Shown here: one piece after another, positions 8,860-18,205 of the stretch
How positions within the stretch are numbered: position 1 is the stretch's first letter
How the letters are laid out: each line of letters starts with the position of its first letter
Source of the DNA: Raineyella antarctica
Lineage (GTDB): Bacteria; Actinomycetota; Actinomycetes; Propionibacteriales; Propionibacteriaceae
Assembly (NCBI RefSeq): GCF_900092135.1
Contig: NZ_FMYF01000001.1
Location: forward strand, 493,778 to 557,777
Length of the DNA stretch: 64,000 nucleotides
Direction: 5' to 3'
Notes under the pieces: model-generated
The model's database searches: none
Seen by the model: the letters and a program-made list of their open reading frames with translations, nothing else
Told to the model about the DNA's origin: nothing
Program-made: the position numbers and the translations under genes

Positions 8860-9312
8860 ATGCCCACGACTGACGCATCGCGACCGGCCGAAGATTCGGT
8901 CTGGCGCGAGGCACTCGATCCCGCTGCGTTCCCGGTAGAGCCTGATGAGGATCCCTGGACGCTGGACGAGTTGCAGGAGGTGATCACCGAGCTGGAGTCC
9001 GACATCGCCCGCCAACGCGAGATCATCGAGATGACCCAGGCCGAGCTGGTCGGTATCCGGGACGGCTCGGACGTCACGGGCCGGGATCCCGCCGACGTCG
9101 GGTCCGCGAACTTCGAGCGCGACCACGAGATGTCGCTGGTGCGCAACTCGGAGGAGATGCTCGACCAGTCCGAGCGTGCGCTGGCGGCCATCCGCCGCGG
9201 CACGTACGGCAGCTGCGAGAACTGCGGCCAGCCGATCGGCAAGGGCCGCCTGCAGATCATCCCCCGCGCCACCCTGTGCCTCACCTGCAAGCAGCGGGAG
9301 GAGCGGCGATAG
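8860..9312 (+). CDS. TraR/DksA-type C4 zinc finger protein
   Basis: 150 residues. An acidic N-terminus and coiled-coil helices (about residues 35-105) precede the C-terminal zinc finger CENCGQPIGKGRL...CLTCK (residues about 116-140), the four-cysteine pattern of the DksA/TraR family. Proteobacterial DksA acts in the RNA polymerase secondary channel; actinobacterial relatives next to lspA are less well understood. The start is the first ATG after the hairpin. The stop shares one base with the lspA GTG, so the two are coupled. Confidence 0.85.
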   Translation: MPTTDASRPAEDSVWREALDPAAFPVEPDEDPWTLDELQEVITELESDIARQREIIEMTQAELVGIRDGSDVTGRDPADVGSANFERDHEMSLVRNSEEMLDQSERALAAIRRGTYGSCENCGQPIGKGRLQIIPRATLCLTCKQREERR

Positions 9313-9875
9313 TGCCGCGCTCCGCGCGTACCGGCGTCGTGTCACCGGGTCTGGCCCGAGCCGTGATGGTCGGTGTGGCCGTCGTCGGCATCAGCGCCGA
9401 CCAGGCGACGAAGCAATGGGCGATCGCTGCCCTCGCCCCCGCTGATCCGGTCCCGCTGCTCGGACGCTTCCTGCAGCTGTACCTGATCCGCAACCCGGGG
9501 GCAGCGTTCAGCCTGGGCGAGGGCTTCACCATCGTCTTCACCCTCCTCGCCGCCGTCGTGCTCGCCGGCCTGCTGCTGTTCGCACTGCCGCGGGTGCGGC
9601 ACTGGGTCTGGGCGCTCGCCTTCGGCCTGGTCACTGCCGGGGTTGCGGGCAACCTGATCGATCGGGTGGGCCGTCCGCCGGCGCCGTTCCACGGCCACGT
9701 GGTGGACTTCCTGATGCTGCCGCACTGGCCGGTGTTCAACATCGCCGACTCGATGCTGACCTCGGCTGCCGTGCTCGTCGTCGCACTGAGCTTCCTCGGC
9801 TCCCGCGGACCGGGCGGGCGACCGTACCAGAAGGACGACGAGTCAGCCTCGCTCGACGAGGAGGCCAAGGCATGA
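9312..9875 (+). CDS. lspA: LspA, lipoprotein signal peptidase II
   Basis: Membrane aspartyl protease that removes signal peptides of diacylglyceryl-modified lipoproteins. 187 residues with four hydrophobic segments. Conserved blocks are seen: [24 protein letters not shown] with catalytic Asp117, and FNIADS with catalytic Asp146. The GTG start overlaps the zinc-finger gene's stop by one base; the stop overlaps the rluD ATG by 4 bp. Likely clients in this window are the solute-binding protein at 57 kb, the Rieske protein at 26.5 kb and perhaps the pyrophosphatase at 27 kb. Confidence 0.95.
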   Translation: MPRSARTGVVSPGLARAVMVGVAVVGISADQATKQWAIAALAPADPVPLLGRFLQLYLIRNPGAAFSLGEGFTIVFTLLAAVVLAGLLLFALPRVRHWVWALAFGLVTAGVAGNLIDRVGRPPAPFHGHVVDFLMLPHWPVFNIADSMLTSAAVLVVALSFLGSRGPGGRPYQKDDESASLDEEAKA

Positions 9876-10795
9876 GGTCACGCATCCTGCTGGTACCCGA
9901 CGGCCTGGCCGGGGACCGGGTGGACGCCGCCGCCGCGCGGATGCTCGGGCTGTCCCGCTCCTACGTCGGCGACCTGATCGCTGACGGCGGCGTACGCCTC
10001 GACGGTGCCCGGGCCGCGAAGTCGGACCGGGTCAAGGGCGGCGCGATGCTCGAGGTCGACCTGCCCGACGAGGACCCCGGGGTCCGGGTCGTACCGCGGA
10101 TCGTGGAGGGCATGCGGATCGTCCACGACGACCGCGACATCGTCGTGGTGGACAAGCCGGTCGGTGTCACCGCCCACCCCTCGCTGGGCTGGGAGGGGCC
10201 GTCCGTGGTCGAGCACCTCGCGGCCGCCGGTTTCCGCATCTCCACCTCCGGTGCCCCCGAGCGGCAGGGCATCGTCCAGCGGCTCGACGTGGGCACCTCC
10301 GGCCTGATGGTGGTGGCCAAGAGCGAGGTCGCCTACACGGTGCTCAAGCAGGCCTTCCGGGACCGTACGGTCGACAAGACCTACCATGCGCTGGTCCAGG
10401 GCCACCCGGACCCGTTCACGGGGACGATCGAGGCCCCGATCGCCCGCCATCCGGGCCACGACTGGAAGATGGCGGTGGTCGCCGGCGGCCGCGCCAGCGT
10501 GACCCACTACGAGATGCTCGAGGCCTTCCGCGGCACCACGCTGCTCACCATCCACCTGGAGACCGGCCGCACCCACCAGATCCGGGTGCACATGGCGGCG
10601 ATCCACCACCCGTGCGTGGGCGATCCGCTCTACGGCAGCGACCCGGCCCTGGCCGCCCGGCTGGGACTGGAACGGCAGTGGCTGCATGCGGTGCGGCTGG
10701 GATTCGTGCATCCGACCTCGGGGGAGTACGTCGAGTTCGAGTCGCCGTACCCCGATGACCTGCAGCGGGCGATCGACATCGTCAGCGCCGACTGA
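9872..10795 (+). CDS. rluD: RluD/RluA-family 23S rRNA pseudouridine synthase
   Basis: 307 residues. N-terminal S4-like RNA-binding domain (residues 1-60, [19 protein letters not shown]) followed by the RluA catalytic domain with motif QRLDVGTSG; Asp139 is the catalytic residue. Motif [13 protein letters not shown] and the RTHQIRVHM block near residue 230 are typical. The family consensus HRLDxxTSG has Gln in place of His here. ATGA overlap with lspA is the usual lspA-rluD arrangement. The exact modified positions are inferred from the family. Confidence 0.88.
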   Translation: MRSRILLVPDGLAGDRVDAAAARMLGLSRSYVGDLIADGGVRLDGARAAKSDRVKGGAMLEVDLPDEDPGVRVVPRIVEGMRIVHDDRDIVVVDKPVGVTAHPSLGWEGPSVVEHLAAAGFRISTSGAPERQGIVQRLDVGTSGLMVVAKSEVAYTVLKQAFRDRTVDKTYHALVQGHPDPFTGTIEAPIARHPGHDWKMAVVAGGRASVTHYEMLEAFRGTTLLTIHLETGRTHQIRVHMAAIHHPCVGDPLYGSDPALAARLGLERQWLHAVRLGFVHPTSGEYVEFESPYPDDLQRAIDIVSAD

Positions 10796-10891
10796 GGCGG
10801 TTCGTCCTTGCCCGGGCCTCAGGTGCGGGGCACTTCGCGTGCAAGTTCGGACAACTGGCCCACTCCTGTGCCGTGTTCAGGGCGCCTCGGC

Positions 10892-10897
10892 TAGGGT
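10892..10897 (+). promoter_or_regulatory. -10 box of a predicted leaderless pyk transcript
   Basis: TAGGGT ends 6 nt before the GTG at 10904, so transcription should begin at or next to the start codon. No clear -35 or Shine-Dalgarno site is seen. Confidence 0.5.
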
Positions 10898-10903
10898 CGG
10901 CAT

Positions 10904-12313
10904 GTGCGTAGAGCGAAGATCGTTTGTACCCTCGGCCCGGCTTCCACCGACCCGGACCGTCTCCTCGACATGATCAATGCGGGCATGGACGTCGCCCGTT
11001 TCAACATGAGCCACGGCTCCTACCCCGAGCACGAGGCCCGGCTGGCCAACCTGCGGGAGGCCGAGGCCCGCGCCGCGCGCCCGATCGGCCTGCTCGCCGA
11101 CCTGCAGGGCCCCAAGATCCGGCTCGGCACCTTCGGTGGCCCGGTTGTCCTGGAGGACGGCCAGGAGTTCACCGTCACCACCAGGGACGTGGTCGGCGAC
11201 AGCACCCAGGTCGGGTGCACCCACCCCGGGCTCCCGAAGGACGTCAAGCCCGGTGACCAGATCCTGGTCGACGACGGCAAGATCCTGATGGTGGCCAAGG
11301 AGGTGACCGACACCGACGTCCTCTGCACGGTGGTCGTCGGCGGGCCCGTCTCCGACCACAAGGGCTTCAACCTTCCCGGCGCCTCGGTCTCCGTGCCCGC
11401 GCTGAGCGAGAAGGACGTCTCGGACCTGCGCTGGGCGCTGCGCGCCGGGTTCGACATGGTCGCACTGTCCTTCGTCCGCACCGCCGGCGACGTCGAGCGC
11501 GTCCGCCAGATCATGGCGGAGGAGGGCCGTACGGTCCCGGTGATCGCCAAGCTGGAGAAGCCGCAGGCGATCGAGAACCTCGACGACATCATCGACGCCT
11601 TCGACGCGTTCATGGTCGCCCGCGGTGACCTCGGCGTGGAGCTGCCGCTCGAGGAGGTGCCGTTGGTCCAGAAGCAGATCGTCCGCAAGGCACGCCGCTG
11701 GGCGAAGCCGGTCATCGTCGCCACCCAGATGCTGGAGTCGATGATCACCAACCCGCGCCCGACCCGCGCCGAGGCCTCCGACGTGGCCAACGCCATCCTC
11801 GACGGCGCCGATGCGGTGATGCTGTCCGGGGAGACCTCCGTCGGCAAGTACCCGGTCGAGACCGTCGCCACCATGGCCAAGATCGTCGACTCGACAGAGG
11901 TCCACGGCATGGAGCAGATCTCGGCGATCGACTGGGATCCGCACACCACCGGCGGCGTGATCTCCAAGGCCGCCGTCGACGTGGCCGAGCGGGTGGGCGC
12001 TGCCTACCTGGTCGCGTTCACCCAGTCCGGCGACACGGCCCGACGGATGTCGCGGCTGCGTCCGCGGATCCCGATCGTGGCGTTCTCCCCGCTGGAGAAG
12101 ACCCAGCGCGAGCTGACCCTCTCCTGGGGCATCCCGACCATCCTGGTGCCATCGGTGGAGACCACCGACGACATGGTGCGCCAGGTGGACCAGAAGCTGA
12201 AGGAGAAGGGTGTCGTGCAGGACGGTGAGCGGGTCGTCATCGTGGCCGGCACACCGGCAGGCCGCCCCGGCCGGACCAACTCGCTCCGGGTCCACAAGAT
12301 CGGCAGCATCTGA
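10904..12313 (+). CDS. pyk: Pyruvate kinase
   Basis: Converts phosphoenolpyruvate and ADP to pyruvate and ATP. 469 residues. N-terminus RRAKIVCTLGPAS is the family opening; NFSHG-like motif FNMSHGSY near residue 30; catalytic region PVIAKLEKPQAIENLDDI (about residues 212-229) carries the family Lys-Glu; ARGDLGVELPLEEVP and MLSGETSVGKYPVE follow; the C-terminal effector domain closes with GRTNSLRVHKI. GTG start fits the -10 box placed 6 nt upstream and the absence of a Shine-Dalgarno site. Transcription ends at a strong hairpin before a convergent tRNA gene. Confidence 0.95.
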   Translation: MRRAKIVCTLGPASTDPDRLLDMINAGMDVARFNMSHGSYPEHEARLANLREAEARAARPIGLLADLQGPKIRLGTFGGPVVLEDGQEFTVTTRDVVGDSTQVGCTHPGLPKDVKPGDQILVDDGKILMVAKEVTDTDVLCTVVVGGPVSDHKGFNLPGASVSVPALSEKDVSDLRWALRAGFDMVALSFVRTAGDVERVRQIMAEEGRTVPVIAKLEKPQAIENLDDIIDAFDAFMVARGDLGVELPLEEVPLVQKQIVRKARRWAKPVIVATQMLESMITNPRPTRAEASDVANAILDGADAVMLSGETSVGKYPVETVATMAKIVDSTEVHGMEQISAIDWDPHTTGGVISKAAVDVAERVGAAYLVAFTQSGDTARRMSRLRPRIPIVAFSPLEKTQRELTLSWGIPTILVPSVETTDDMVRQVDQKLKEKGVVQDGERVVIVAGTPAGRPGRTNSLRVHKIGSI

Positions 12314-12323
12314 CAAGCAACAG

Positions 12324-12349
12324 ACGCGGGGCCCCTTCGGGCCCCGCGT
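12324..12349 (+). terminator. Hairpin terminator after pyk
   Basis: 11-bp GC stem (ACGCGGGGCCC-type) around loop CTTC, 10 bp after the pyk stop; it lies between pyk and the convergent tRNA-Leu and could serve both strands. Confidence 0.75.
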
Positions 12350-12358
12350 CCGCTAATG

Positions 12359-12443
12359 TGCCGGGAAGGGGAGTCGAACCCCTACGTCCTGTTACGGACA
12401 GACGGGTTTGAGCCGTCCGCGTCTACCATTCCGCCACCCCGGC
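12359..12443 (-). tRNA. tRNA-Leu(CAA)
   Basis: 85 nt on the minus strand. The 7-bp acceptor stem GCCGGGG pairs with TCCCGGC; D arm, a 5-bp anticodon stem GACGG/CCGTC with loop CTCAAAC (anticodon CAA, reads UUG), a long class II variable arm, and a T arm with GGGGTTCGACTCCCC. Discriminator A; CCA is not encoded. The long variable arm and anticodon identify leucine. Confidence 0.93.
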
Positions 12444-12522
12444 GCACGATGGATCACTATAGCTGATCTTCCGATTGCCCCCGGCCACCCCTACCGGGGC
12501 TTCACGACAGGTGAGAAACCTC

Positions 12523-13548
12523 ATGACGAGTAGTGACACCCCATCCCCCGAGGGTGAGGAGACCACGCCGGCTCCGACCGAACCGGCCGCGAAGAAGCCG
12601 GTGACCAAGAAGGTCGCTGCCAAGAAGGCCCCGGCCAAGAAGGCCCCGGTCAAGAAGGTGGCGGCCGGCAAGACGGCGGCCAAGAAGACCACCAAGAAGG
12701 CCACGGCCGTGGCCGAGGAGCCAGCAGTCGCACCGGCTGACGTATCCGGCGATGCCACTGTGACCGGCGAGGCCACTGTGACCGTCGAGGCCGCCGAGAG
12801 CGTCGAGGCGCCGCTCGCCGCCGCGGAGCCTGCCAGCGAGCCGGAGGCCGCCGAGGCAACCGCTGCCGAGGCTCCGGTCCCCAGCGCTCCGGTCCCCACC
12901 GCACCGAGCCCTGAGTCGATCGCACCCGCGGGGGACCAGGACGTGCCCGCCGTACCGGCGCCCACCCTCACCCGGGTGATCGTGGCCGAGGACGAGGCGC
13001 TGATCCGCCTGGACCTGGTCGAGCTGCTCCGCGACGAGGGCTACGACGTCGTGGCCGAGGTCGGTGACGGCCAGGCCGCGGTGGAGAAGGCCCGTGAGCT
13101 GCATCCCGACCTCGTCGTCATGGACGTCCAGATGCCGCGGATGGACGGGATCTCGGCGGCCAAGATCATCGCCACCGAGCGGATCGCCCCCGTCGTCATG
13201 CTCACCGCCTTCAGCCAGCGCGACCTGGTGGAGCGCGCCCGCGAGGCCGGGGCGATGGCGTACGTCGTCAAGCCGTTCGGTGCCTCCGACGTGGTCCCCG
13301 CGATCGAGATGGCGATCGCGCGCTTCCACGAGATCCGTGCCGTCGAGGCCGAGGTCGAGGACCTGGAGGAGCGGCTCGCCTCGCGCAAGGCCGTGGACCA
13401 GGCCAAGGGCCTGCTGCAGACCGGCATGGGCATGAGCGAGCAGGAGGCCTTCCGGTGGATCCAGAAGACCGCCATGGACCTGCGCAAGCCGATGCGCGAG
13501 GTGGCCGAGGGCATCATCGCGCACGCCAGGAAGCCGAAGAACCAGTAG
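12523..13548 (+). CDS. pdtaR: PdtaR-like ANTAR response regulator with a Lys/Ala-rich N-terminal extension
   Basis: 341 residues. The C-terminal 190 residues are an ordinary RNA-binding antiterminator regulator: receiver domain from about residue 149 (RVIVAEDEALIRLDLVELL) with phospho-acceptor Asp201 in VVMDVQ and Lys in VVKPF, then an ANTAR domain (about residues 280-335: SRKAVDQAKGLLQ...SEQEAFRWIQKTAM). The first ~145 residues are extra: about residues 22-65 carry repeated K-K-A/V-A-A/P motifs like histone H1 or HupB tails, then an acidic Ala/Glu/Pro/Val-rich linker. Start ATG follows GGTGAGAA. In relatives the protein is about 200 residues and is phosphorylated by PdtaS; no sensor kinase is in this window. 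Confidence 0.85.
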   Translation: MTSSDTPSPEGEETTPAPTEPAAKKPVTKKVAAKKAPAKKAPVKKVAAGKTAAKKTTKKATAVAEEPAVAPADVSGDATVTGEATVTVEAAESVEAPLAAAEPASEPEAAEATAAEAPVPSAPVPTAPSPESIAPAGDQDVPAVPAPTLTRVIVAEDEALIRLDLVELLRDEGYDVVAEVGDGQAAVEKARELHPDLVVMDVQMPRMDGISAAKIIATERIAPVVMLTAFSQRDLVERAREAGAMAYVVKPFGASDVVPAIEMAIARFHEIRAVEAEVEDLEERLASRKAVDQAKGLLQTGMGMSEQEAFRWIQKTAMDLRKPMREVAEGIIAHARKPKNQ

Positions 13549-13567
13549 CGCTGTCGGTGGCCACGGG

Positions 13568-13573
13568 TAGAGT
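13568..13573 (+). promoter_or_regulatory. -10 box of a predicted leaderless polA transcript
   Basis: TAGAGT ends 7 nt before the GTG at 13581. Confidence 0.45.
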
Positions 13574-13580
13574 CTCCGCC

Positions 13581-16316
13581 GTGGCCACGACGACGACTTC
13601 CCCTGCGAGCACCTCTGACCCGGTGGGCGGCCACCGACCCCGTCTCCTGCTGATCGACGGTCACTCGGTCGCCTACCGGGCCTTCTTCGCCCTCCCGGTG
13701 GACAACTTCTCCACCACCACGGGACAGCCGACCAATGCGGTGTTCGGCTTCACCTCGATGCTGATCAACCTGCTGCGCGACGAGCGGCCGACCCACCTGG
13801 CGGTCGCGTTCGACGTCTCCCGGCGCAGCTTCCGCACCGAGGTGTACGAGGACTACAAGGCCACCCGCAGCGAGTCGCCGGCGGAGTTCCGCGGCCAGGT
13901 GGACCTGATCAAGGAGGTCCTCGACGCCCTGCGGGTCCCCTACCTGCAGAAGGAGGGGTACGAGGCGGACGACCTGCTCGCCACGCTGGCCGCCCGTGCC
14001 GAGCGCGAGGGCATGGACGTGATGGTCTGCACGGGCGACCGCGACTCCTTCCAGCTCGTCACCGACCACGTCCACGTCTTCTACCCGCGCAAGGGCGTCT
14101 CGGACCTGCTCAAGCTCGACCCCGCGGGCGTCGAGGAGAAGTACCTCGTCCCGCCGGCCCGCTACCCCGAGCTCGCAGCCCTCGTCGGGGAGACCTCGGA
14201 CAACCTCCCGGGCATCCCGGGTGTCGGCCCCAAGACGGCCGCCAAGTGGCTCGCCCAGTACGACGGGCTGGAGAACCTGCTGGCCCGGGCCTCCGAGGTC
14301 AAGGGGAAGGCCGGCGAGAGCCTGCGGGAGCACCTGGACGACGTGCGCCGCAACCGCGACCTGAACCACCTGCTGCGGGACGTCGAGCTCGACCTCGGAC
14401 CCCGGGACCTGGCCCGTCGCGAGGTGGACCGGGAGGCGGTGCACCAGCTGTTCGACCAGCTGGAGTTCCGGGTCCTGCGGGACCGGCTCTTCGCCCTGCT
14501 GCCCGGGGAGTCCGATGCCCCCGACGGACCCTCGGGGGGCATCGAGGTGATCGCCGACGCGCCGGCGCAGGGCGCCCTGGCGTCCTGGCTCGACCAGCAC
14601 ACCGCCACTGCCCCCACCGGCCTGGACGTCACCGGTCGCTGGAGCGCCGGCACCGGTGACGTCGCCACGATCGCCATCGCCGCCGCCGACGGACACGCCG
14701 TCACCGTCGACCCCTCCGACCTCGACCCGGCCGACGAGCAGGCCCTGGCCGCGTGGCTCGCCGACCCGACCCGGGCCAAGGTCGTCCACGACGGCAAGGG
14801 TCCCTTGCTGGCCTGCTGGTCGCGTGGCTGGGCCCCCGCCGGGCTCTGGTCCGACACCGCCCTGGCGGCGTACCTGCTGCGCCCGGACCAGCGGTCGTAC
14901 GACCTGGCTGACCTGGTCACCCGCGCCCTGCACAAGGAACTCGTCGTCGACGAGTCCGGCGAGGCCCCCGCCCAGCTGGCCCTCGACCTGGGCGACGAGA
15001 CCACGGACCTCGGCCACGAGTCGCGGGTGCGGGCCGAGGCGGTGCGCCAACTGGCGATGGCCCTGGAGGACGAACTCGCCACGCACGAGGCCACCGGCCT
15101 GCTGCACGACGTCGAGCTGCCGCTGATGCAGGTGCTGGCCGGGATGGAGCGCACCGGGGTCGCCGTCGACACCGCTGGCCTGGACCGGCTGAACGGTGAC
15201 TTCGACACCCGGGTGCGGCAGGCGGCGGAGGAGGCGTACGCCGTGCTCGGCCACGAGGTCAACCTCGGCTCGCCCAAGCAGCTGCAGGCGGTGCTGTTCG
15301 ACGAGCTCGGCATGCCGAAGACCCGCAAGACCCGGACCGGCTGGACCACCGACGCCGACGCCCTGCAGACCCTGTTCGAGAAGACCGAGCACCCGTTCCT
15401 GGCCCACCTGCTGGAGCACCGCGACGCGATCAGGCTCCGCCAGACGGTGGAGGGCCTGCTCAAGGCCGTTGCCGACGACGGCCGGATCCACACCACCTTC
15501 CTGCAGACCGTGGCCGCCACCGGCCGGCTCTCCAGCACCGACCCGAACCTGCAGAACATCCCGGTGCGCACGGAGGAGGGCCGCCGGATCCGGCAGGCCT
15601 TCGTCGTCGGATCGGGGTACGAGAGCCTGATGACGGCCGACTACTCCCAGATCGAGATGCGGATCATGGCCCACCTCTCGGGGGACGACACCCTGATCGA
15701 GGCCTTCCGCTCGGGACGCGACTTCCACTCGGTCACCGCCGCCCACGTCTTCGGCGTCCCGGCCGAGGAGGTCACGCCGGCCCAGCGGGCGAAGATCAAG
15801 GCGATGAACTACGGACTGGCGTACGGGTTGTCCGCGTACGGACTGTCCAACCAGCTGCGGATCCCGGTGCCCGAGGCCCGCGGCCTGATGGAGGACTACT
15901 TCGGCACGTTCGGGGAGGTGCACACCTACCTGAACGGCGTGGTCGACGAGGCGCGGCGCACCGGCTACACGGCGACCCTGCTCGGCCGGCGCCGCTACCT
16001 GCCCGACCTCACCAGCACCAACCGGCAGCGCCGCGAGATGGCCGAGCGGATGGCCCTGAACGCGCCGATCCAGGGCTCGGCGGCCGACATGATCAAGCTC
16101 GCCATGCTCAAGGTGGACGCGCGGATGCGTGAGCAGGGCCTGGCCTCGCGGATGCTGCTGCAGATCCACGACGAACTGATGTTCGAGGTCGCGCCCGGGG
16201 AGCGGGAGGTCCTCGAGGAGCTGGTCCGCTCGGCGATGGGCTCGGCGATGGCGCTGGACGTCCCGCTCGACGTCTCGGTGGGCACCGGGACCTCCTGGCA
16301 CGACGCGGCACACTGA
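13581..16316 (+). CDS. polA: DNA polymerase I
   Basis: Repair and Okazaki-fragment polymerase, 911 residues from GTG 13581. The 5'-3' exonuclease domain opens with LLLIDGHSVAYRAFFALP and includes EGYEADDLLAT and DRDSFQLV. The middle 3'-5' exonuclease fold is present but its catalytic acids are not: the DxE site reads GLDVTGRW and the second motif HDGKGPLL lacks the metal-binding Asp, so proofreading is predicted absent, as in mycobacterial Pol I. Polymerase motifs A (ADYSQIEMR, Asp687), B (RAKIKAMNYGLAYG) and C (QIHDELMFEV, Asp864) are intact. An upstream in-frame GTG at 13557 is possible; the -10 box at 13568 argues for 13581. Confidence 0.93.
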   Translation: MATTTTSPASTSDPVGGHRPRLLLIDGHSVAYRAFFALPVDNFSTTTGQPTNAVFGFTSMLINLLRDERPTHLAVAFDVSRRSFRTEVYEDYKATRSESPAEFRGQVDLIKEVLDALRVPYLQKEGYEADDLLATLAARAEREGMDVMVCTGDRDSFQLVTDHVHVFYPRKGVSDLLKLDPAGVEEKYLVPPARYPELAALVGETSDNLPGIPGVGPKTAAKWLAQYDGLENLLARASEVKGKAGESLREHLDDVRRNRDLNHLLRDVELDLGPRDLARREVDREAVHQLFDQLEFRVLRDRLFALLPGESDAPDGPSGGIEVIADAPAQGALASWLDQHTATAPTGLDVTGRWSAGTGDVATIAIAAADGHAVTVDPSDLDPADEQALAAWLADPTRAKVVHDGKGPLLACWSRGWAPAGLWSDTALAAYLLRPDQRSYDLADLVTRALHKELVVDESGEAPAQLALDLGDETTDLGHESRVRAEAVRQLAMALEDELATHEATGLLHDVELPLMQVLAGMERTGVAVDTAGLDRLNGDFDTRVRQAAEEAYAVLGHEVNLGSPKQLQAVLFDELGMPKTRKTRTGWTTDADALQTLFEKTEHPFLAHLLEHRDAIRLRQTVEGLLKAVADDGRIHTTFLQTVAATGRLSSTDPNLQNIPVRTEEGRRIRQAFVVGSGYESLMTADYSQIEMRIMAHLSGDDTLIEAFRSGRDFHSVTAAHVFGVPAEEVTPAQRAKIKAMNYGLAYGLSAYGLSNQLRIPVPEARGLMEDYFGTFGEVHTYLNGVVDEARRTGYTATLLGRRRYLPDLTSTNRQRREMAERMALNAPIQGSAADMIKLAMLKVDARMREQGLASRMLLQIHDELMFEVAPGEREVLEELVRSAMGSAMALDVPLDVSVGTGTSWHDAAH

Positions 16317-16431
16317 GCAGGCGCGGGACCTCGCGAGGGCCGTGGCCCCGGTCCCGCCGGGCCGGGGTGGTCCCGGTCACGGTGGCCCGGGGTGGCGGCG
16401 TGCCGTCCGCCGGGCGGCGCCCCCGTTCCGG

Positions 16432-16461
16432 TTGACCTCGCCGACACGGGGTAGCTACGAT
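16432..16461 (+). promoter_or_regulatory. Candidate promoter of rpsA
   Basis: TTGACC at 16432-16437 and TACGAT at 16456-16461 with an 18-bp spacer. It lies in the 310-bp gap between polA and rpsA, which otherwise shows no gene, and would give a leader of about 160 nt. Confidence 0.6.
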
Positions 16462-16626
16462 GGTGACTGCGTTGTGGCCTGCGCGTCCTCGGACGGAGTA
16501 GGGCACGCTCGTGAGCGGCAAATGTGTTGACGTCATTCTGTTCCGGAAACTGAGTTGATCGCTGAGCCGAAGCGAAACAGGGCTGCAGCGCGTCGCATCA
16601 CATTCCAACCACCGGAGCCCTACTAC

Positions 16627-18084
16627 ATGACCTCCTCCCTTGAGGCTGCGCCTCAGGTCGCTGTCGACGACTTTGCTTCTGCAGAAGATTTCGCCCTGGC
16701 AGTCGACGGCACTATCAAGTACTTCAACGACGGTGACATCGTCACCGGCACCGTGGTCAAGGTCGACCGTGACGAGGTCCTCCTCGACATCGGTTACAAG
16801 ACCGAGGGTGTTATCCCTTCCAAGGAACTCTCCATCAAGCACGACGTGGACCCCTTCGAGGTCGTCCAGGTCGGTGACGAGGTCGAGGCCCTCGTCCAGC
16901 AGAAGGAGGACAAGGAAGGTCGCCTGATCCTGTCCAAGAAGCGCGCACAGTACGAGCGCGCCTGGGGCACGATCGAGAAGATCAAGGAAGAGGACGGCGT
17001 GGTCACCGGCCGCGTCATCGAGGTCGTCAAGGGTGGTCTGATCGTCGACATCGGCCTGCGCGGCTTCCTGCCCGCGTCGCTGGTCGAGATGCGCCGTGTC
17101 CGTGACCTCCAGCCGTACGTCGGCCAGGAGCTCGAGGCCAAGATCATCGAGCTGGACAAGAACCGCAACAACGTGGTCCTGTCCCGCCGTGCGTGGCTCG
17201 AGCAGACCCAGTCCGAGGTCCGCCACAACTTCCTCAACCAGCTGCAGAAGGGCCAGATCCGCAAGGGTGTCGTGTCCTCCATCGTCAACTTCGGTGCGTT
17301 CGTCGACCTGGGTGGCGTGGACGGCCTCGTGCACGTCTCCGAGCTGTCCTGGAAGCACATCGACCACCCGTCCGAGGTCGTCGAGGTCGGTCACGAGGTC
17401 ACCGTCGAGGTCCTGGACGTCGACATGGACCGCGAGCGCGTCTCCCTGTCGCTGAAGGCGACCCAGGAGGACCCGTGGCAGGCGTTCGCCCGTCTGCACC
17501 AGATCGGCCAGATCGTCCCGGGCAAGGTCACCAAGCTCGTTCCCTTCGGTGCGTTCGTGCGCGTCGAGGAGGGCATCGAGGGCCTGGTGCACGTGTCCGA
17601 GCTGGCCGAGCGCCACGTCGACATCCCGGAGCAGGTCGTCCAGGTCAACGACAAGGTCATGGTCAAGATCATCGACATCGACCTGGAGCGTCGTCGCATC
17701 TCCCTCTCGCTGAAGCAGGCGAACGAGAGCATCGACATCCACGCCGAGGACTTCGACCCGACCCTCTACGGCATGGCCGCCACGTACGACGCCCAGGGGA
17801 ACTACATCTACCCCGAGGGCTTCGACCCGGAGACCAACGACTGGAAGCCCGGCTTCGACGAGCAGCGCGCGGCCTGGGAGAACCAGTACGCCGAGGCCCA
17901 GCGTCGTTGGGAGCTGCACAAGCAGCAGGTCGTCGACGCCGAGAAGGCCGAGGCCACTGCGGCCGTCGACACCGGCGCGACCTACTCCAGCGCCGTCCCG
18001 GAGGCCGACGAGGCCGTCGAGGGCTCGCTGGCGTCCGACGAGGCCCTGCAGGCCCTGCGTGACAAGCTGACCGGCGGTCACTGA
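16627..18084 (+). CDS. rpsA: Ribosomal protein S1
   Basis: 485 residues. Four S1 RNA-binding repeats can be followed: beginning near residues 35 (GDIVTGTVVKVDRDEVLLDIGYKTEG), 120 (GVVTGRVIEVVKGGLIVDIGLRGFLP), 207 (GQIRKGVVSSIVNFGAFVDLGG) and 293 (GQIVPGKVTKLVPFGAFVRVEEG). Actinobacterial S1 usually has four repeats and an acidic tail, as here. Each repeat was only named by its opening residues. The start ATG is preceded by GGAG at about 10 nt. Codon use is more biased than in neighbours, as expected for an abundant protein. A strong hairpin ends the unit. coaE, often next in actinobacteria, is absent. Confidence 0.95.
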   Translation: MTSSLEAAPQVAVDDFASAEDFALAVDGTIKYFNDGDIVTGTVVKVDRDEVLLDIGYKTEGVIPSKELSIKHDVDPFEVVQVGDEVEALVQQKEDKEGRLILSKKRAQYERAWGTIEKIKEEDGVVTGRVIEVVKGGLIVDIGLRGFLPASLVEMRRVRDLQPYVGQELEAKIIELDKNRNNVVLSRRAWLEQTQSEVRHNFLNQLQKGQIRKGVVSSIVNFGAFVDLGGVDGLVHVSELSWKHIDHPSEVVEVGHEVTVEVLDVDMDRERVSLSLKATQEDPWQAFARLHQIGQIVPGKVTKLVPFGAFVRVEEGIEGLVHVSELAERHVDIPEQVVQVNDKVMVKIIDIDLERRRISLSLKQANESIDIHAEDFDPTLYGMAATYDAQGNYIYPEGFDPETNDWKPGFDEQRAAWENQYAEAQRRWELHKQQVVDAEKAEATAAVDTGATYSSAVPEADEAVEGSLASDEALQALRDKLTGGH

Positions 18085-18112
18085 TCGCTGACGGCTGACC
18101 CGTCGAGCAGTC

Positions 18113-18145
18113 GGTGCCCCCGCTCCCTCGTGGAGCGGGGGCACC
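18113..18145 (+). terminator. Strong hairpin terminator after rpsA
   Basis: Perfect 14-bp stem (GGTGCCCCCGCTCC and complement) with loop CTCGT, 28 bp after the stop, followed by TT. Confidence 0.8.
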
Positions 18146-18199
18146 TTGCGTTCCGGGAGGGCCGGGATCCGGGCCCTTCGGAGTGTCGGAGGGTGCGAC

Positions 18200-18205
18200 T
18201 ACGCT
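18200..18205 (+). promoter_or_regulatory. -10 box of a predicted leaderless uvrB transcript
   Basis: TACGCT ends 6 nt before the ATG at 18212; TTCGGA at 18177 is a weak -35 candidate. Confidence 0.5.
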
